A stretch of DNA of 64,000 bases from contig CM057826.1 of NCBI GenBank assembly GCA_030068075.1, positions 71,893,312 to 71,957,311 of the forward strand, in the 5' to 3' direction. This stretch comes from Paguma larvata (lineage: Eukaryota; Chordata; Mammalia; Carnivora; Viverridae). The notes below the pieces were generated by a model, which worked only from the letters and a program-made list of their open reading frames with translations, was not told the DNA's origin and did no database searches. Position 1 is the stretch's first letter, and each line of letters starts with the position of its first letter. Both the position numbers and the translations under genes were made by a program. Shown piece by piece: positions 58,076 to 64,000 of this stretch.

Positions 58076-58300
58076 TATTTTTTTAAACATTTTTAAAAAT
58101 TTGTTTATTTTGAGAGAGAGTAGGCATGTGCACAAGTGTGGAAGGGGCAGAGAGAGAGGGGGAGAGAGAATCCCAAGCATGCTCCAAACTGTCAGCACAA
58201 GAGCCCAGCATGGGGCTTGATCTCATGAACTGTGAGATCATGGCCTGAGCCGAGATCAAGGGTCAGACACTTAACTGACTGAGCCACCCAGGCACCCCAA
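58076..58300 (-). mobile_element. Carnivore SINE, minus orientation
   Basis: T-rich tail, GA-rich region, body with GGGGCTTGATCTCATGAACT, and ACTGAGCCACCCAGGCACCCC-type end. Confidence 0.93.
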
Positions 58301-58309
58301 TACTCTACC

Positions 58310-58640
58310 CTTTAAAGAGTAACTCCTGCATTATTCTCAGCTCTCTAGCCCCAGAAGTTATTCTACTTTCTGTCTCTATGAATTTAACTACTCTAGGTAC
58401 CTTGTATAAGTGTATTCATACAATATTTGTCTTGTGACTGGCTTTTTAACTTATATGTCCTCAGGGTTCATCCATGAGGGTTGTAGCATGTTTCAGAATC
58501 TCCTTTTTAAGGCTGAATAATTATTCCATTGATGTATATATACCGCATTTTGTCTATCCATTTTACCATCCATGGAGATTGGGGTTGCTTTTTACCTTTT
58601 GGCTGTTGTGAATAATGCTGCTATGAACATTAGTGTCAGA
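58310..58640 (-). mobile_element. Old LINE-1 fragment, minus orientation
   Basis: Reverse-strand L1 3'-region text: GGCTGAATAATTATTCCATT, GGCTGTTGTGAATAATGCTG, CTATGAACATTAGTGT. Confidence 0.75.
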
Positions 58641-58644
58641 ACAA

Positions 58645-58770
58645 TCTCCTAACGCCACTAGAATGTAAACTCCATAAGGGTCAAACGGATATGTCTTGTT
58701 CATTTTTCTGTCTCCAGAGATGTGTCTTATGCATAGCAGTTGCCCCATAATATTTTTTAGATTAGTGAAT
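58645..58770 (+). mobile_element. L2/MIR-type 3' end
   Basis: GAATGTAAACTCCATAAGGG and TCTGTCTCCAGAGATGTGTC are typical of L2 termini. Confidence 0.5.
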
Positions 58771-59644
58771 GACTCTCCTACTTGTCTCTAGCATCCGACT
58801 TACAGTTTTACCTTCACAACTAAACTTAAGGTTACTAAATCTACTTTCTCAAAGCCAGTCACTCTTTATCTCATTACAGTCTGGTTTTCATTTGCCCTGC
58901 TCTACTGTAAGTATTACCAAAACCACCAGATATATTTTAGTTCCTGTATCACTTAACTTCTCCTCTACTTGGTGTATAAGAACTCTTTATTCCGTAGGCT
59001 TCTGTGACCAGAACCTCATCTGGCTCTTTTTCTATTTCACTGGGCTATCCCTGTGTCTCTGAAGGACTTATAATATATTTGGGAGAGAGACATATAAACT
59101 AGTAAGTTGAATAAAGTGTTGCAGATTTTATAAAAGTTGGTACATGTAACTGTGAGTGTACCAGAAGGTGGGCACGTTTCATTCTGTGGGGAAATAGATT
59201 CATAGATGTCATCAAGAAGCATTCATAGATGAGTGAACTCATTAATTGGAATGTTAAAGGGTAAGGGTATGTCCACTGCTCTTCTGTGGTACATCTGCCA
59301 TGAGATCCTTTTCACTACATTAACTGCATCTGCCATCTGCTTGCTGAGTTCATTTGTGAGCCAGATACATGTTCAATATTGTCATCTTTCTCCCTAAGCC
59401 CAGAACTTCAGAAGTGATCCAGACTTTTCTTTATATTCACTCCATATATTCAGTCAGGAGCAGTTCTTACAAAATTTCTCTGTACATTTTCACTGACACT
59501 GCTCTGATTCAGAGTTTCATAATATCTTGCCTTTGTTATCCAGTAGTCCTTTAACTGACCTGTGCTGGCTTTCCTATCTCTCTACTCCAACCTATCTTTC
59601 GTACTGGTTCAGGATAGACTTAGTAAATTAGAAGTATGATCTCA

Positions 59645-59823
59645 TGGGGCACCTGAGTGGCTCAGTCAGTTAAGTGTCCAGCTCTTGGTTTCAGCTCAGG
59701 TCATGAGCTCACGGTTTGTGAGACTGAGACCTGAATTGGGGCTCCTGCTTGGTTGTGCATGCATGCTCCCTCTCTCTCACTCTCTCTCTCCCTCCCTCTC
59801 AAAATAAATAAATAAACTTAAAA
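59645..59823 (+). mobile_element. Carnivore SINE
   Basis: GGGGCACCTGAGTGGCTCAG head, shortened body, CT-rich part, AAATAAATAAATAAAC tail. AGAAGTATGATCTCAT before and AGAAATATGATCTTAT after are an imperfect target duplication. Confidence 0.92.
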
Positions 59824-60459
59824 AGAAATATGATCTTATAACTCTTGTTCATTCTTTGAAGTTCAGGTTATCCCAGATGGGGTAGTGAGAGAAGGTGCTC
59901 TAGGAGATGGCGTCTTGTCAGGGTTTTGAAAGATGAGTAGGGTGGAGAGATAGGGATGGGGATGAGGTCTATTCCAGGCCAAAGTGTCAGTGAAAAGGTG
60001 TGAGCACATCGTATGGGATGGCTGAAGAACTATGGTGATTTGTGTAACTGGAGGTTAGAGTTTGAATTTGGAATGCTAAGAGATAAGCATGAAAAGATTG
60101 ATAAAGACCGTATCTTGAAAAATCTTGTATACTGTCTGAAGTGTTTAGATGTCATTAATAATATTAGAAGATCATTATTTTATGTTAGATGAGTATTTTG
60201 ATAAAGTTTGTGTTTTAGGATGACCTCTGGCTACAGTGAGTAAAGGGACAAAACTAGAGACAGGAGAAGCAAGGTCAGATAAAAGGCGAGCTGAATCTAA
60301 ACTAAGAAAGTGGCAGTAGAATGAAGTCCAAGCTTCCAGCTCATCCAGAATGCTTTTCCTATTCTCTAAGTGCATGTGTGTCTTTTCACATGTGTTTTAA
60401 TGGTGTTCTTTGCATATTCTATCGTAATACTATTCTGTACTAAATGATTGCTGATTTAC

Positions 60460-60580
60460 TCATCTGTTCTTGTCATGTCTGTTCTTGAAGTTAGGGATTA
60501 CATCTTATTTTAACTTTGTATCCCCATAACCTACTGCATATAAGGATTTAAGTACTTGGTAAATACATGAACAAATAAAA
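60460..60580 (+). mobile_element. L2 3'-end fragment
   Basis: AGTTAGGGATTACATCTTAT then TACTTGGTAAATACATGAAC, L2-like. Confidence 0.5.
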
Positions 60581-61507
60581 AGTTATATGGATGAAAGGCA
60601 TAAAAACTATAATAGTAAGACATAGGAAGTTCTACAAAGGTATACAGAAGGTCAGGGAAATTGAAATCACTTCAGATTCAGAAATCATGGAAGGCTTGTT
60701 TCACTGAGGAGCTAGAGTTTGATTCTGAAAGATGGTTAAGACTTAATCAGAGAGAATTGGAAGGACAGGCCATTCAAAGGGGATTGGTGACATAAACTAA
60801 GATAGGGAGAATGGTTGGGATGAGCAAAGGAGAGGAGAGGAGTAACAATTAGACTTGTTTTGTGCCGGGTTGTAGGGGCTTGGTTGGATAGCCTTTGTCA
60901 GCAGCGGAGATGTCCAGGGCTACCTAATAGTGTCTACTCTGTCTAGTAATTCATTTGGAAGATAAAAATATGCCGAGGACGACTGATAGTCCAAGTACGT
61001 TTCCAGGTAACTATGTCAAGCAAATAATTACCACTTTAAGTGTTCTCTTCTTTACTAAGACAAGACAGCTGACCCATGTGTAACATACTGGTGGAGTAAG
61101 AAAATATGTAGAAATATTCTGGTTTTTATGTTTCCTACCTCTGGAAGAGTCCACTCTATCTGAATGATGACAGAAAAGCAACAAACAGGCCAAAAACCTC
61201 AAAGAGCTCAGTCTCCAAAATTTTGTTTCTTGATTTCTTCTACTCCTTGACCTTTTGTACTACAGGCTTACTCTGAAGAGAGTGAATTATTCTATTTTGA
61301 TCTATTTTCAGTTCTTCAAAAGTTAAAGTTTGAAAATGGAGAGGTTAATTTCAGTAAATAGACTTTTGGAAGATAAATCTTTGTTAATGTATCATAGAAA
61401 GGAAAGCCAAGAGTATCCTAATGGCACAGATACTTCAATGTACTGAGGGCTTCATCTTATTTTGAGTAATTAGAGAAAAGATTTTCTGGTATCCCCAGTG
61501 ATATACA

Positions 61508-61892
61508 AGGAATGTTTGTGTGGCCTCCCACCCCCAAATCTCTGTTGAAATCCTAACCACCAGTGTGATGGTATTAAGAGGTAGGACCTTTGGGAAGTAA
61601 TTAGGTCATAATTAGGTATTAGGGTGGAGCCCTCATGAATGGGATTAGTGCCCTTTTAAAAGAGAGGTCTGAGCACTTTCCAGCACCTCCTGCTATGTGA
61701 AGACAGAGCAAAGAGGTGATCTTTGAACCAGGAAGCAAATCCTCACTAGACACTGAATCTGCCACTAGACACTGAATCTGCCAGCTTCTGCTTGGACTTT
61801 GCAGCTTTTAGCACTGTGAGAAATAAATGTTTCTTAGTAATAAGCTGCACAGTCTATTACATATTGTTATAGCCACCCAAATAGACTAAGAC
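61508..61892 (+). mobile_element. ERVL-MaLR LTR (MST/MLT-like) with internal duplication
   Basis: GTTGAAATCCTAACCACCAG, GTGGAGCCCTCATGAATGGG, ACTGTGAGAAATAAATGTTT and AAATAGACTAAGACAC are landmark MaLR LTR segments in order. No internal region is attached. A 19-bp tandem duplication lies at 61745-61782. Confidence 0.85.
61745..61782. repeat. 19-bp perfect tandem duplication in the LTR
   Basis: ACTAGACACTGAATCTGCC at 61745-61763 is repeated exactly at 61764-61782. Confidence 0.95.
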
Positions 61893-62292
61893 ACACTAAA
61901 GAATTGGAGGGGGCAATTGGGGGAACTTAAAAGAGAGAGGTTTTTGAGTATAAGGGCAAAATCTGGACATCACTGTGGTTTATGGAGACATTCATGTTGT
62001 CCAACGGCCAGTTTTTTTTCTCTCAGGTACAATTACCCATACATATCCCAATGTGTTATGGGAATCTGTACTTTGTTTAAGGTGTGAGAGTTTGATCTTT
62101 TGCTCCTGAGGGCTTTTTACAGACTTCAAAAGGCTTCTTTCCTTTTCTTTTTAAGATCCTTCAGATTTGGGAGGCAATAAAGAATAAAGAATTTTGTCTT
62201 CTTTTTATAAACCTTTAGATACCATGTTGCCAGCTGGATGAGATGGGATGTTTCAGGGTTTTCTTCTGGATGATTTAGAACATTGTTGGTCC

Positions 62293-62510
62293 TGGGGCAC
62301 CTGGGTGGCTCACTCGGTTAAGCATCTGACTCTTGATTTCAGCTCAGGTAATGGTCTCATGGTTTGTGGGATCTAGCCTTAAGTCTTATTGTCAGGCTCT
62401 GTGTTGACTGCGCAGAGCCTGCTGGGAATTCTCTCTCTTCCACTCTCTATGCCCTTCCCCGTGCTTGCTCACTCTGTCTCTCAAATAAACTTAAAAAAGA
62501 AAAAAAAATT
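62293..62510 (+). mobile_element. Carnivore SINE
   Basis: GGGGCACCTGGGTGGCTCAC head, body, CT-rich region, CTCAAATAAACTTAAAAAAG tail. Confidence 0.92.
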
Positions 62511-62601
62511 GTCCCAAAAACCATTAATGGAAAATAATAATTTGGGGTCATGTATTTTACAGAATATAGACCCTTGGGATTTAATTTAAAATAAGAAAGG
62601 G

Positions 62602-62720
62602 CAGGGGTACCTGGGTTGCTCTGTGGATGGCACATATGACTCTTGATCTGGGGGTTGTGGGTTTGAGTACCACATTGGGTGTAGAGATTACTTAAAAATA
62701 AAATAAAATCTTCTAAAAAT
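62602..62720 (+). mobile_element. Short tRNA-type carnivore SINE, older subfamily
   Basis: GGGTACCTGGGTTGCTCTGT head, ACCACATTGGGTGTAGAGAT, then AAAATAAAATAAAATCTTC tail, without a CT module. Same subfamily as the copies at 32376 and 35815. Confidence 0.85.
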
Positions 62721-63286
62721 AAAATGAGAAATCTTTCTGTCCTTTGGATTTGAAAGAGGTTGTGTCGCTGTACTTGGGAGTTGAAAATAGGATAAATGAC
62801 TTTTGTTTATTTATTGGTTTATTTTATTATAAGAGTTGAGGATTAATACAGAGCTGGAGTGACAGGCCAATGGATAGGTTGACGAGCAAAGTCTGTATTC
62901 TCTATTTGATACCATACAAGTTTCCTAAATTAAAAACTGATGAAGGGTGACAGTTTGCCACAGAATCATCTAGCAGGAGAAAAGCTGTAGTGAGGATGAC
63001 ATGAAAGTTAAGGCATCAACAGGTCTTATGTGACAGATTGGTGGATGGTGGGGGGAATGGTGCTTCACCACAGTTTGAAAAGACCTAAGATTTAGAACAT
63101 CATGTAACTTGAAAACAACAGAAATGGCCACAGGACAAGGACTGAGTATATACAGAGTAAAATTTCTCGATTCCTTTACTGTTTCCAGTTGCGGCTATTA
63201 CGACCATAAAATGTCTTTGAGCATTTTTGTATACATCTTTTGATAGTGTTCATATCACTGGGATATAAACTTAAAAGTAGAATTGT

Positions 63287-63426
63287 TGGGGCACGTGGGT
63301 GGCTCAGTTGGTTAAGCCTCTGCCTTCGGCTCAGGTCATGTTATTACATTTTGTGAGTTCAAGCCCCACATTGGGCTCTGTGCTGTCTGCACAGAGCCTA
63401 CTTCAGATCTTCTGTCCCCCATTCTC

Positions 63427-63475
<49 letters not shown>

Positions 63476-63521
63476 CTCCCCTGCTTGCTCTCTCTCTCTC
63501 AAAATAAATAAAAACTTCTCT
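63287..63521 (+). mobile_element. Carnivore SINE with long (CT)n
   Basis: GGGGCACGTGGGTGGCTCAG head, body, then a long CT dinucleotide block (about 63423-63472), AAAATAAATAAAAAC tail directly followed by L1 sequence. Confidence 0.92.
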
Positions 63522-63522
63522 T

Positions 63523-64000
63523 AGCATCAGCAATCAGACAACAAAACAAAATAAAAGGCATCAAGATTGGCAAGGAGGAAGTCAAACTTTCACTTTTTGC
63601 AGATGACGTACTTTACATGGAAAACCCGACGTAATCCACCAAAAGCCTACTAGAACTGATCCATGATTTCAGCAAAGTTGCAGGATACAAAATCAATGTA
63701 CAGAAATCGGTGGCATTTCTATACACCAACAATGAAGCAGCAGAAAGAGAAACAAAGAAGCTAATCCCTTTCACGATTGCACCAAAACCCATAAAATACT
63801 TAGGAATAAACCTAACCAAAGATGTGAAAGACCTCTACACTGAAAACTATAAAAAACTTATGAAGGAAATTGAGGAAGACACAAGGAAATGGAAAAACAT
63901 CCCATGCTCATGGATTGGAAGAATAAATATCGTTAAAATGGCAATACTACCCAAAGCAATCTACACATTCAATGCAATCCCAATCAAAATTGCACCAGCA
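63523..64000 (+). mobile_element. LINE-1 ORF2 fragment (reverse transcriptase region), runs off the window
   Basis: Frame from 63523 reads [18 protein letters not shown], then [13 protein letters not shown] with the RT active-site FADD, and stays L1-like ([20 protein letters not shown]) to base 64000. One in-frame TAA at about 63633 interrupts it, so it is a dead copy. The 5' part of the element is absent. Confidence 0.9.

Noticed and set aside
4088..63521. tRNA genes at the SINE heads
   Set aside because: The heads keep A- and B-box-like motifs of tRNA origin but cannot fold as complete tRNAs, and lie in retroposed units with tails and duplications.
1..64000. CRISPR arrays, phage or bacterial operons, or a new multi-gene system
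   Set aside because: No regular spaced repeats, ribosome-binding sites or compact coding; the window is ordinary mammalian gene and repeat landscape.

Overview
This is mammalian nuclear DNA, most likely from a felid or close feliform carnivore. More than twenty copies of the carnivore tRNA-derived SINE are present, each starting with GGGGCGCCTGGGTGGCTC or a close variant, carrying a CT-rich middle and an A-rich tail. The consensus matches the feline form rather than the canine form. There are also old LINE-1, LINE-2, MIR, hAT and ERVL-MaLR remnants, but no bacterial, phage, CRISPR or plasmid features.

The one protein-coding gene I can document fully is PPIP5K2 (diphosphoinositol pentakisphosphate kinase 2) on the minus strand. 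Twenty-four consecutive coding exons lie between 46156 (start codon) and 412. They encode residues 1-1032 with phase-consistent junctions, and residue numbers match the human protein wherever I could compare known positions. The remaining C-terminal part (about 200 residues in human) lies beyond base 1. The N-terminal half encodes the ATP-grasp kinase, and residues from about 377 onward encode the histidine-acid-phosphatase-like domain. Exon 12 uses a GC splice donor, intron 22 is only 85 bp, and the 5' leader has several tiny upstream ORFs.

A CpG-rich, TATA-less segment at about 50.2-51.3 kb is the likely promoter. It contains a candidate PPIP5K2 non-coding exon 1 ending at 50674 (minus) and, 400 bp away, a candidate first-exon donor at 51077 (plus). 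In human the head-to-head neighbour is GIN1, so the plus-strand unit is probably GIN1. No GIN1 coding exon was found up to 64000, so that part is inference.

The layout from left to right is PPIP5K2 exons 25-2 in introns full of repeats (1-46.4 kb), intron 1 (46.4-50.7 kb), the bidirectional promoter (about 50.2-51.3 kb), and a gene-free stretch of old L1, MIR, L2, a MaLR LTR and SINEs (51.3-64 kb). The window ends inside a younger L1 ORF2 fragment. I see no undescribed multi-gene system. The notable observations concern splicing, the leader and retroelement insertion structures.
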